Below, in pieces: positions 32,521 through 43,800 of a stretch of DNA of 64,000 nucleotides. This stretch comes from Lineus longissimus (Eukaryota; Nemertea; Pilidiophora; Heteronemertea; Lineidae), in the NCBI RefSeq assembly GCF_910592395.1, contig NC_088310.1, positions 16,499,501 to 16,563,500 of the forward strand, given 5' to 3'. How positions within the stretch are numbered: position 1 is the first letter of the stretch; every line of letters starts with the position of its first letter. Both the position numbers and the translations under genes were made by a program. Under the pieces are notes generated by a model. The model was not told the DNA's origin. It was given only the letters and a program-made list of their open reading frames with translations, and made no database searches.

Positions 32521-35130
32521 GTCCTCTCCTGAACGAAGTCATGTAACTTCTTCATCCTGTCACAACCACAGTAGTGAAGTATAATGTGACTGTCCTCTCC
32601 TGTCACAACCAGGATGAAATCGTGTGACTGTTTTATCACAACCAAGGTAAAGCAAGGTAAACCCAGAGCTCCCAACAAAGCGACTCTCCTACCCTGTTTT
32701 AACTGAGACACTACCGTGTTAGCTCTTCAGGTCCTGGACTATACTGGTCATGTGACTGTGCTCTCCTGAACAAACAAAGTGAAGTCATGTAACTGTACCT
32801 CCCATCTCGGTACACCAAGGTGAAGTTATGTGGCTGTATTGTCGTGTCACCAACATGGTGAGGGCATTTAACTAGTACACTACCGTGTTAGCTCTTCAGG
32901 TCCTGGACTATACTGGTCATGTGACTGTGCTCTCCTCTCGCTATCAGGGGGAAGTCAGTTGGCTGTCCTCTCCGGTCACAACCAGGGTGAGTCATGTGAC
33001 AGTCCTCTCCTGTACAAACAACGCGAAGTCATGTAACTGCCTCATCCTGTCACAACCAGAGTAGTGAGGTAATGTGACTGTGCTCTCATATCACTACGAG
33101 GAGTTAAGTCATGTGATTGTGGTCTCCTGTGACAAACGCAGTGAATGTAACTGTCCTCTGCAGTCACAACAAGGATGAAGTCCTGTAACTGTCCCATCCT
33201 ATCACAACAAGGGCAAAGTGATGTGACGGTGCTCTCACAGTCAGGGTGAAGTCGTGTGACTGTCCTCTCCTGTCACAACCAGGATGAAATCGTGTGACTG
33301 ATTCAATACATAACAACCAGGGTAAAGCCAGGTTGACCCAGAGCTCCCAAAAAAGCAACTTTCCTACCCTGTTTTAACTAGGACACTACCGTGTTAGCTC
33401 TTCAGGTCCTTGACTATCCTGGTCATGTGACTGTGCTCTCCTGAACAAACAAAGTGAAGTCATGTAACTGTACCTCCCATCTCGGTACACCAAGGTGAAG
33501 TTATGTGGCTGTATTGTCGTGTCACCAACATGGTGAGGGCATTTAACTGTCCTATTCTGTCAGAGTCAGGGGGAATTCATGTAACTTTCCCATCCTGTCA
33601 CAACCAGGGTGAAGTCATTTGACTGTTCTCTCCTGTCACAACCAGGATGAAATCGTGGGACTGTTTTATATCACATCCAAGGTAAAGCCAGCTTAACCCA
33701 GAGCTCCCCAAAAAAGCGACTCTCCTACCCTGTTTTAACTAGGACGCTACCATGTGAGCCCTTTAGGTCTTGTAACTGTCCCATCCTGCTATAACCAAGG
33801 TGAAGCTATGTAACTGTCCTTCATGTAACTTCCTGCTACGTCACAACCAGCAGGGTAAAGTCATGTGACTGTCCTCTCCAGATCAAACATGGAGAAGTCA
33901 TGTAACTGTCCCATTCAGTCACAACCAAGGTGATGTCATGTAACTGTCCCATCACATCCTGTCACTATCATGGTGAAGTCATTTGACGCTCCTTTCCTGT
34001 CACAACCAGGATGAAATTGTGCGAATGTTTTATCACATCCAAGGTAAAGCCAGGTTAACCCAGATCTCCCAACAAAGCGACACTACTTCCCTGTTTTAAC
34101 TAGGATGCCATCGCATGAACCCTTTAGGTCCTGGACTATTAAGTCATGTAACTATCCCATCCCGCTACAACCAAGGTGAAGTTATGTAACTGTCCTCTCC
34201 TGTCACAACCAGAGTTAAGTAATGTAATTGTCCTCTCCTACCACAACTAAGGTGAAGTAATGTTACTGTCCTCTCCTGTCACAACCAGGCTGAATTCATG
34301 TAGCTGTCCTGTCCCGTCACCAACAGGGTGAAGTCATTTAACTATCCCATTCTCCCACAATCTTGGTGAATTCATGAGGCTGTGCTCTCACGTGGGAGAT
34401 GTCATGTGACTGTCCTATCACATCACAACCAGGGTGAAGCAATCCGACTGTCCTATTCTGTAACAACCTAGGGTGAGGTCTTGTGGCTGTGCTCTCACAT
34501 CAGGGTGAAATAAGCCGACTGTCAAATCCCGTCACAACCAAGGTGAAGTTATGTGACTATAATTTCTTGTCACACCCATGGAGAAGTAATGCGACTGTCA
34601 TTTTCTGTCACAACCAGGGTGAAGTCAAGTGACTGTCCTGTCCTGTCAGCAACAGGGTGAGGTCATGTAACTGTCCTATCACCTCACAACTGGGGTGAGG
34701 TAATGGGTGATATGAATAAAAAGTAGCAAGTGCTTTTACTTCGTATTTGTACAGAAAGGCCTAGTGTAAATGTACATGGAATTTTAGATAAAAAGCATTT
34801 GCTAGTCTTTATTCATATCACCCATTATATCTGACCTCTCCTGTCAGAACCAGATAATTAAGCCATTTACCAAGAGCTCCATACCATGCAACTCTCCAGC
34901 CCTTTGACAACCACAACACTACTTGCGAGCCCTGCCCTTCTTGTTATGGTCTGTCCTATTAACTCGCAACCACAGTATCTGATTTTTACCCCACCATTCC
35001 AGGGCCAGTCCAAGCCTAGTGATTGACCAATCTTGCAAACCTTTTCAAACCTTTCTGGCCCATATTGTCACAATTACATGATTTGCTTTAGTCAACTCTA
35101 TCCCATCCATATGACTGTCCTATTGTGTCA
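32521..35130 (+). repeat. Minisatellite field, block III, fading out
   Basis: This continues block II in the same orientation. Its opening repeats 23690-23836, and later parts carry the spacer at 32695, 32878, 33375, 33730 and 34095. Units become more divergent beyond 34000 and fade out by about 35130. The M2 MITE at 34705-34823 interrupts it. Confidence 0.85.
34705..34823. mobile_element. MITE family M2, copy 2
   Basis: Near-identical to 8578-8695, with ends GGGTGATATGAATAAA and TTTATTCATATCACCC. It is inserted in the minisatellite. Confidence 0.8.
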
Positions 35131-36356
35131 CAACCACATATGATTGAGCTAGGCTAAATATCCTAATTGAGGGTGGGCATTTTGATGGCTGATTGGAACT
35201 GACCAACTCAAATAACAAAGATGGTCAATGATCTTTTCTTTCCTGGGATAAAACAGGTTTAAAATCGTCCACAGTGAAAAAGCACACAGAGCTACACCGG
35301 ACACTCGACTCTGGCAACACATGCGACAGACCCCAAAGCGACATGCGATATAAATTTCTGCGGCCAGTGAACATGATTGCATGCGACAAAAATTGAAGTG
35401 GTCAAAAGGGAGCCTCATAGCCTAGTAATGATTTGACTGGCTTGAGGTTGGAGAACAGAAGATGACTTTTAAACAAGTCTATATTCGTAATTGCAGTCAT
35501 TAGCTTGAAAAGGCAAACAAATTAAATGAAGAAAAAATTGATATACTGAAATTCAGCTTATAATTATTCACAATTTTGTACCATACATTTATGTACAGAA
35601 ACACAGAAAGCTCTTTTTTGTTTTTTCTTCTTCGTGAGGAGAATGAGCAATCACTAGTCACAATCCTGATGTGTTTTTAGTTTGTTGATCATTCCTTAAA
35701 TTCCAGCTGGAACATCATTTTCTAGCAAGATGATTTCATTGCAGCTAATCAGTTATTATTTTGAAAGTCCTCTCCATAAAAGATGTTCCTTATGTATTCA
35801 ACCTAACTCACTGAAGAGTTCTCGAGGGCCCATTTTGGGTTTTTTCTGTGACATAGTGTTTCCCGGCTAATTCCAGTTTATGGTAAACTTTAGTATAAAA
35901 TCCACACAAAACCTTTTATTACAACTATAAGAGATTTCCTAACTTGATCCCTGTTTATTTGAAATGGGGTTCTGAAATAAAAGAAAGCAAAATTAGAGTA
36001 CATGAGCTGTATAACTTAACTGTTGGCAATTGTTCTCAAGTACTCACTTTGGGCTCCGTTGAACAAATGGCAAAACCCTGGACAAGTTTGTCATCTCTGA
36101 CTTACTCTAACACAACTTGGATATCATAACTACATGTATAGTATTTTCATCAACTGGAGTGTGATGTCACGAGCTCTAATGATCCAGTCTCCAACAGCCA
36201 GATGTAAAATGTTTTTTTATAGTCTACCAGGTTAGCAAAGAAGCCTCATGACCTGTTCAACTTCAACAGAGCTGGTTACTGGGCAATTGGGCCTGGGTTC
36301 GATCGCAGGATTATAACTCAGGATAGTATTTATGGACGACTTGGGCCATACATGAA
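35131..36356. other. Non-coding flank of the small membrane protein gene
   Basis: No repeat or gene recognised. The terminal exon and 3' UTR of the minus-strand gene at 36586-37594 should lie here. A possible acceptor near 35660 would add only a codon or two before a stop, but the evidence is too weak to place it. Confidence 0.4.
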
Positions 36357-36532
36357 CAGAAGAACCTCCCTTAGCGGACACCTCTCTATTAAGGACACCC
36401 TCTCTATTAAGGCCACTAGTTTTTGTCCCGAATTGGTTGTTGCCATTCAATTTGATCACCCTAATCAGGACACCTCTATTAAGGACAGCACTTGTCAGTC
36501 CCCAGGATGTCCTCTATAGAGAGGTTCTATTG
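36357..36532 (+). mobile_element. MITE family M1, copy 2
   Basis: The AACCTCCCTTAGCGGACACC end and the reverse end (GAGAGGTTCTATTG) match the other copies. The left terminal bases are altered (CAGAAG) and only the right TA flank is clear. It sits 54 bp from an exon of the minus-strand gene. Confidence 0.8.
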
Positions 36533-36585
36533 TACATTGTATTTGCAACATTTGTCTATGATTCAATGTTTTCTCCTTTACTCAC

Positions 36586-37594
36586 CCAGACGATGTTTCC
36601 TCTTATCTTCCCACATTGCTACATTCTCAGGCGAGTTCACTGAAACAAACCAGATGATGAGTTATAGATGGACAATAAGACACACCGGCAGAGCAGTCTT
36701 CCGTCGCCAACAAAATTAACCACCGGAACCGAATATTCACCTAGCAATGTTTCTACTCACTCTGTTCTTTTATGCATAATAAAATATTCACAAACATTAT
36801 ACTTGGTACATAACATACTGTCTGTGCACACATTTGGATACAATTGCAGCCCAATTCACACAGGAACTAGGAAAATATCACCAGTGCTTAGTGTTTTAGC
36901 CAGGATTTCAAAAAGGAAAGGGCAACTTCAGACTCAGAAAAGGCGGGAGCAATTTTCAACCAAAAAGGGCAATTTTCATTGCAACAATTTCTACTTTTAA
37001 TTGAAAAATCTACAATTTTTACAGTTTTATGGTACAAAGAGATTTTATGGAGCCAATTGAGAATTTCAAAACACATATGTATGACTTTTATTGGGTGTCT
37101 GTCAGACATCTTCTACTAAAAATAAAAACTAAAACAAAAGAGAAAGGGTGACAGGGCGCCCCCTGGTAGAGGCAGGGCGCTGGGTCCTGCTATTCTGCTT
37201 TAGCTGAACCACTAGACTGCTGGCTCTACAGGGCCAGGGGCACCAGCTGAACCACTAGACTCTACAGGGCCAGGGGGCACCAGCTGAGCCACTAGACTCT
37301 CCAGGGGCAGCAGCTGGTAATTTTTACCTCTTCAATTTATGCTCGGCTTTCACTTCTTTTTCAGATATTGGACAAAAATTATTTGAAACAAGGTTGCCCA
37401 GAAGCAATTTCATGTGAATAAGGCTTCCTCACCTGCTTTATGAATTGTGTAGAACATTGGAAAGCAGATTGCGAAAGATAATGCAGTAAAACGAATGAAA
37501 CGTCCATTCTTCCAGGTCCAAGACCATGGAAACCGCACAAACTTGGCAGCAAACGTGTAAGGATAGCGCATCTCAACCATCTTGCTAGTTGGTT
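36586..37594 (-). CDS. Small single-pass membrane protein gene, two exons (partial)
   Basis: Exon A runs 37594 to 37433 on the reverse strand, after the acceptor CATTTTTTCAG. ATG is at 37580-37578, and 49 codons plus one base lead to the donor GTGAGG. Exon B runs 36639 to 36586 between TTTGTTTCAG and GTGAGT; its phase fits, giving GTG then NSPENVAMWEDKRKHRL. The product begins MVEMRYPYTFAAKFVRFPW, then a basic patch, one hydrophobic segment (about residues 28-46, ending FYTI), then a short polar tail. The length of about 70 residues and this layout suggest a small organelle-membrane (perhaps mitochondrial) protein. I do not recognise the family, and the final exon is not assigned. Splice sites and phase are seen; cellular location is inference. 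Confidence 0.6.
37200..37312. repeat. Short tandem repeat in the intron
   Basis: Three imperfect units of about 35-40 bp built on CAGCTGAACCACTAGACTCT and ACAGGGCCAGGGG. It lies in the intron of the minus-strand gene. Confidence 0.65.
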
Positions 37595-37829
37595 CTGAAA
37601 AAATGACAGAAAGATTCTAAAAACATGCTCCAACATTTACATTTAGCATGGAGGTGTCAAAATTCAATGAGCCTCCGCGAGGCGCTGAAATTGCAGGTTT
37701 CTTTTTCAAAATTCTTCTGGGGAGGACCCCCGCCAAGAACACACCAACGCCTATGGTCCTCCTGTGTTCAGGCTGCTCCCCGAGTGGCTTCCTTTCTCAC
37801 AAACCTGGATCCGCATCTGATCTAATAAC

Positions 37830-39306
37830 TCACACAACGTAGTGAGTGTAATGGTTACGCATGTATACACTGTATGTAAAGTGTAAACAAAATTCATATA
37901 TCCATCATGTCCATCGAATCTGAAAAAATTGGTGCAGACCCATGACAATTCTGGTTCCGGTACAGTTTGTTGCATTCCATATGGGCCGCGTGCGTTGGTC
38001 GATCCTGCATTCATGACGCGCCGTACCCACAGTTACGACGTCGGACGTGAATCCCATTGTTTCCTTCCTCATGACGCAATTATTTCATGACGTCATGAGC
38101 TATTGACCATTCACACAAGTACTAAGTAGATTTATTCACACTGGCGCCATGGAGTCTGAAGTGTGGGTGTGAGACATCATGTATTTAAAAATCGTCTGCT
38201 AGGATATACAGTTGTGTGAGTTCACTATAGAGCTTGCTCTTTACATATTAGGAAGGAAGGGGGGGAGATTTGACCGGACTGCAGGCATCTGCAGGCCTGC
38301 CGCCTAGGCCCATAGCCTACATCAGAATAGTCCGCATTGTTCGGGAGTGTTGCGCATTTGTTTAGTACGGGCACTGTATCTTCGTGCAAAAGGTCCATAC
38401 TAATGTGCATATGTGTGCAGTACCAGTACACACCACTGTCGACTATACAGATAGGTCATGAGGTAGCCTGGAACACTTTACACAGCAATCTGTAGGCACA
38501 TGAAAGTACAAATTAGTCAATCAAAAATCAGTAAATTAAACTATCAAACGGTTACACCAAAGTGCAAATTTAGGAATGAACCCATGATGCACATACGTAT
38601 GTTACTTATTATCAGCAATTTACAAGCTATTTCTGAGAAAAAAGGGTATTTTGTAAAGTTACCTGCGTGCCAAAGCAAGAAAATTTGCAAGGTCAAATTG
38701 GATGGAGGCACCGGAATAAAAATTTCGACCACTGTCCTAAGTGTTTTTTTGTCACAGATTTTCAACAACATTGAGAAAATAAATTATAGAAATTAAATTT
38801 GACATGAATTGTAACACGATATTGAAGACTAGTGGTTAAAATTACGTTTTTATGGTTTGTTGTAATTACGGCAAGTCCGGAATAGGGCAAATGCACAGCT
38901 GATCAAAAAAATTATTAAATTTTCACTTTCACTTCGTGCCTTTCTCTTCTTCAAGCTAGCGTGTATTGGTCCATCTAAGTGAAGTATCTGACAAATAATG
39001 CCGGAAAAGGGGCTTCATCATGTCATGGTTGTTTTAGACGTGACATGAGGGTGATATCCATTTGATTGTCATATCAATAGACCGATGTTACATGTACACT
39101 GTCACACACAACACATGCATGACTGATATGTACATGATAAAATTGTAGGCCTACAATACATGGTTCAATTAGCCTACATGATTGATGTAGGGCCTAGGCC
39201 TATGCATGATCACATGATCCATGTGACCATCAGCTGATAAGCTTTATTTAAGATAATTAGCTTTATTTTTATCGGTATGAGATAGCCTAGGCTACATTAC
39301 AATACA
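37830..39306. other. Intergenic; probable promoter side of the minus-strand gene
   Basis: No gene or repeat recognised. The 5' non-coding exon of the minus-strand gene is expected to start here, since exon A has an acceptor upstream of its ATG. TACATGTA/TAGGCCTA-rich stretches occur at 39090-39220. Confidence 0.4.
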
Positions 39307-40121
39307 TAATATGTAAAGTCAAGAACTTAGTGAGCCCCCCTTTAGGTCGGGGGAGCTCCCCCGAACCCCCCTACGAGCATATGTTAAGTGCAAGCTCTAA
39401 CAACTACAGCTGTTACAATGGGGGGGACACCCCCCAAACCCCCCTCCGTCGACATAGGTTTTTACCAGTGCGTTGGGGGGAAGCTCCCCCCAAACCCCCC
39501 CGGTGGACAGTCAACTAGCCCTTCTGTGTCATACTGCTGGAGGGGGGGATGCGATGGGACCATCCATATAGTTCCTTCCGACACATTTTTGTTTTGGTAA
39601 TGTAATACATTGTGATTGACCTTATTCACGGGAATCGGGCGTTTCCAGTGATATACGACACAAATGGGTTGTCCTCATGCATTCACTTTCGAAACGCATT
39701 TTAAAATAGATGTTACGTCCTGTTAATGGGGCACGTCATCATCGCGTACATTTGGGAAAAACTCCCTAACGAGACCGGAGCAGACGGCTGAAAGTAGTTT
39801 AATTATTGGCCGCTAGGGTACAGAATGTACGTCGCTCACCCGAATTTTTCACGCAACTATAGCTAAATAGAGCTAGTTCTAGTTTGTGATTCAATTTGAT
39901 ACTTCAGATTTGGGCAGTAGACCAATATAACTTAGTCGTCAGTGTGGTTTTAAGCTGGAAAAACGTATTTGTTTTTCTTAAAGTGCCTTTTTGGACGGGT
40001 GTGTCACTGTGTGCGATTGTTTTGTTTTTATGTCACGTGACCTCGATCATGTCGACACAAAATTGAAATAAACCACCCTTTTCTGTCATTATTTAGGACG
40101 GATATTTCTCTGATAAAAATA
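39307..40121 (+). repeat. Module L, copy 2
   Basis: About 815 bp, near-identical to 19695-20503, including all three G-run/C-run hairpins. Copy 2 has a few insertions (for example GGA near 39631 and CACTGTGTG near 40008). It is followed directly by module X. Confidence 0.85.
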
Positions 40122-40124
40122 TTA

Positions 40125-40402
40125 ATAAGCCCCCCTTTAGGAGGGGCTCTTAAGATACACGTGTGTGCGGGAGTAGATAATGTAAATGAATGATGAGAAA
40201 TAAAGAGAGTAACTATTGATTGTATATCCTACAAACAATTTTTTTTGGTATTTTTCTGAATTAACTCCGTTGAGTTTACCGATTTCTCCGCGATCTTCCG
40301 GTGGTGGTTGCTATCCCATTGCTTGAAATTAATTTAAATTAATTTAAATCTTCATGGGAATTCGCTACATCATATGCCTAAGAAATTGGCCAATTATATA
40401 AA
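40125..40402 (+). repeat. Module X, copy 2
   Basis: It starts AATAAGCCCCCCTTTAGGAG and ends near CCAATTATATA. It is the reverse complement of 22730-22999 with small differences. Here its end-like side faces module L instead of the outside. Confidence 0.75.
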
Positions 40403-40683
40403 AAAGTGGAGGGCTCTTTAACCGATAATGGCGATATCCTGGAGATGTTTTTTAATAATAGGCTACCTCCATGCCGATATCTAACATTCGGCACGACTTG
40501 ATATCAGTGATGTTAAGTATCAACGTTTTCTCGAAGAAGTTGGGACAACTCAGTTGGACTCGGGAGTGGTGACAGCCATCCTGATACCGATCAGGGCGAT
40601 TTTTTTTCGGCGGTGAAGAAAGGTTACCAATTCATTCCACCGATAGATTGGCATCAGAGGTTAGAAGATGCTGGCACGTTGTT

Positions 40684-40714
40684 CAAAATACCATTTACCC
40701 CCCCCCCCCCCCCA
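40684..40714. repeat. Poly-C tract upstream of the ribonuclease gene
   Basis: A run of about 18 C at 40696-40713. Similar runs occur at 120-132, 45390-45402 and 62758-62771. Confidence 0.7.
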
Positions 40715-40831
40715 TGGCTGACACAGAACATTAGAGGCGTCGGAGGATTATCAATCATATAGTTTACGTAGACCTGTTTTCATAGAAATTGATTAGTCAA
40801 TCTTTATCTCAAATGTTTTCTTTCTTTTCAG

Positions 40832-40865
40832 AGTTTCGAGCTTCCTCTCGTCAGTATTCATAATA
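40832..40865 (+). promoter_or_regulatory. 5' UTR segment of the RNase T2 start exon
   Basis: TTTCTTTTCAG ends at 40831, a good acceptor, giving 34 nt of leader before ATG 40866. The first non-coding exon and the promoter were not located. Confidence 0.5.
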
Positions 40866-43800
40866 ATGGCTTCCCAGACCAGAAGAACAACTCTTCATCT
40901 TTCCATTTTGATATTTCTGTTTGTTGGGTAAGAACATTTTACATTTATTTTTAAAATCAGATCTCTCTCTCTCTCTCTCTCTCGCTCTCTCTCTCACGGT
41001 TTTGCAGTGTCTCTCTGGGCTGTTGCCAGAAGAAACATGTATTCAGCACCTGTCAGTGTCACCTCTGAGATTCTGCTTGCAGTCAAAGTTTATCCTAGTT
41101 AGTAGAAGTAGCTTCTATCCTGACAAAATCATGAGTTGATGTTCCCTCTGTTGTCCCCTTCTAAAGTTTATTGTTTATGTGCAGGGATGGAATTGGAAGA
41201 GCAAGCATTAAATCTTGGACAGTTCTCTGGATGGATTTTATGTCTCGATGAATTTAGTATCTCAGGAATCTTTAAAAATGACAGCTGGACCTGTGAAAGA
41301 ACAGGCAGGAATGTCAAGTTAGAATTTCTTTTTTTCCATTTATTTACTCCTGGTCGACATACCCTTAATGTGTAAATTTGTAAGTTTTTAAATTCCTAAT
41401 ATATATTTTTATTCCAGAGTACCGGTATTTGGGTTTACACCAGATTGGGACTACATCACTTTCAGTCAGGGATGGCCACAGACAAGATGCATTGAACAAA
41501 ATGTGACGGTGAGTGGGCTTACATTATTTAAGAAGCCGCTGTGGTTTACTAGCTCTTTCTCTGCTAGTGGTCAAGCTGCACAGTCAACAATTTGAGACTT
41601 TAGGTAGGTCTTAAATGGGTGAGAGTCGAGGTGTATGGTACAGGTCTTCCTTGCCTTAACGGGTGCCGGTTAGAAATGCTTAGATTGTATGTAGTGTTGA
41701 TTGAGCAGCTCATCTAATGAAGACCTCTCCGTTGATAATATCTGACTATGAACCCAAAACCTATTTTTATTTCATAAACTTTACTTTTTGCCTGGGATCG
41801 CCACAGACATGAGGCCTTTATAACAGTTCATGGTAATTACGGCTAAGGTAAAAGTGTCGATTATTTTTTTGAATTTTATGGGTATCATTTTCTTCAGCCA
41901 AAGGGGTGAGATGAGACAAAATAATCCCTCATTGCTAATGAGAGTCATAGGTCAATAGTCGACAGTGTATATCCTTCGGTGGGACTTCTCACGGAGGCCG
42001 TTACTAACAACTGGATTTACTGAGAAAATAGAGGCAAGAACTCGGTTTGGCCATGGAGAAGGAAACCTAATGTGAGTGCTTCATTTCAGGGAGAGCATGA
42101 GTGTGCCATTCCCAAGAATGTGAACACTTGGATCATCCATGGAGTGTGGTGAGTTCACAAATCAGCTATTGAACTGAGTTCAGTTTGAAACAGTATTTTA
42201 CCTTCTGCGGCCATGTAGCCCCCCCTTGTTGCAGTCCATTGGAAAGGGCTAATGGTTGTGACTGTAGTAATACAGAGTAGTTGTGAGACTGTTGAAGGAA
42301 TCCCTGTACGTTTTCATCAATTTCCAGCCTACATGTAATGTAGTTATGGCAATGTATTGCATTTCTACATGTTCAAGCGAATGGCGTATCGGTAGTATTA
42401 ATTTAGATGAAAAAAGTGACCCGTCCAAACAGTACGGCACTGAAGGGGTTTAAAGGGTTTGCAGTGTAAGTACAGTGGAACCTCCCTTAGCGAACACCTC
42501 TCTATTGAGGACAACCTCTCAATTAAGGACACTAGGTTTGGTCCTAAGTTGGTGGTTTCCAATCAATTTGACCTCTCTTATCAGGACACCTCTCTATTAA
42601 GGACAGCACTTGTCAGTCCCGAAAGGTGTCCGTAATAGATTCTATTGTACATGCATGTGTAGGCTGCCACTTCTCCTGTTTCAGGCCCTCCAAGAGTGGG
42701 ACACCCAAAGGGCCAGAAAATTGCAATCAATCTTATCCTTTCAATCCAAGTGAGATCCAGGTGAGTGCTCATCAATAGACCCTTTGCAATGACGTCACGA
42801 TGTCGGCCATGTTGGGGGCCAGATATAACGTGATGACGTCCGCTTTCTTCTTTTCAGGACTTCGCGTCAGGACTTGCGCAAAGCATCACAACATAGCGTC
42901 CCGCTCGTGACCGCACTGTTCGCAGCCATCTTGGGGGGCATTGTGACGCATATTGCAAAGGGTCTATACTATCATGGCAGCATGTGCATTAAAAAAGTGT
43001 GGCATATAAGTGATTTACAAAGTGATGGTTTTATGATTTTATATGATTACGACTCGGTAGTAGGCACCATCTGCAGCCTCCTGTCCCATCCAAGCATGGT
43101 CACGAGTCACTCTTCCTTTACTGTTTCGCTGCAGCCGCCATTTTTCAGCCAGGGCCGCCATATGCTGTCAGTCGCTAAGAACATTGGAGCAAACTTCTAA
43201 CTGAACGGTCGAAACTATTCCGAAAGTGTCGCCATCTATACTATTAGGGTGAAACTAATTATTCCCGAGTGCGTTTGGCATATAAAAGGTGCTGGTGAAT
43301 AAATCTTTTGGAAGGGCATGCACGTCTCACCTGCATGACATGGGGCCATGTACATGTACTATGCACGTCACCCGCAGCGAAAGGGTAAACAAGTTCAACC
43401 CATACTTTAGAGAAGATTGCTATACTAGTTTCTTTTGACCTTCTTTATTTGTTTGCTAATTTTCTCCTTGAAATCATTAATCTTTTGATGAATCTATATT
43501 TCAGGACTTACTTCCACGAATGAAAATCTCGTGGCCGAACCTTTTCACGGACTCCAAGGTTGACTCCTTTTGGTGAGTAGGAATCTTCGTGGTTATGGTT
43601 ACAAGTAGTTAAAGGTGTTAGTCTGTGGACCGCTGTAAATAGAATTGCGAGTCCACTTTGGGCTACTGTTCAACCATGCAGGGTCTTTTAGTAGCTGAGG
43701 CATAGACACCATGGCTTACAATCTGACGGACATAAAGAGCCTGAGTTTATAGCTGGAATGGCCCAAGAGGTGTTAGATAACCTTTAGGTCATTGTCGCAC

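Noticed and set aside
41188-41375. Open frame MELEEQALNLGQ... as an RNase T2 exon
   Set aside because: In the phase dictated by exon 1 it hits a stop, and skipping it joins signal peptide and mature enzyme in phase.
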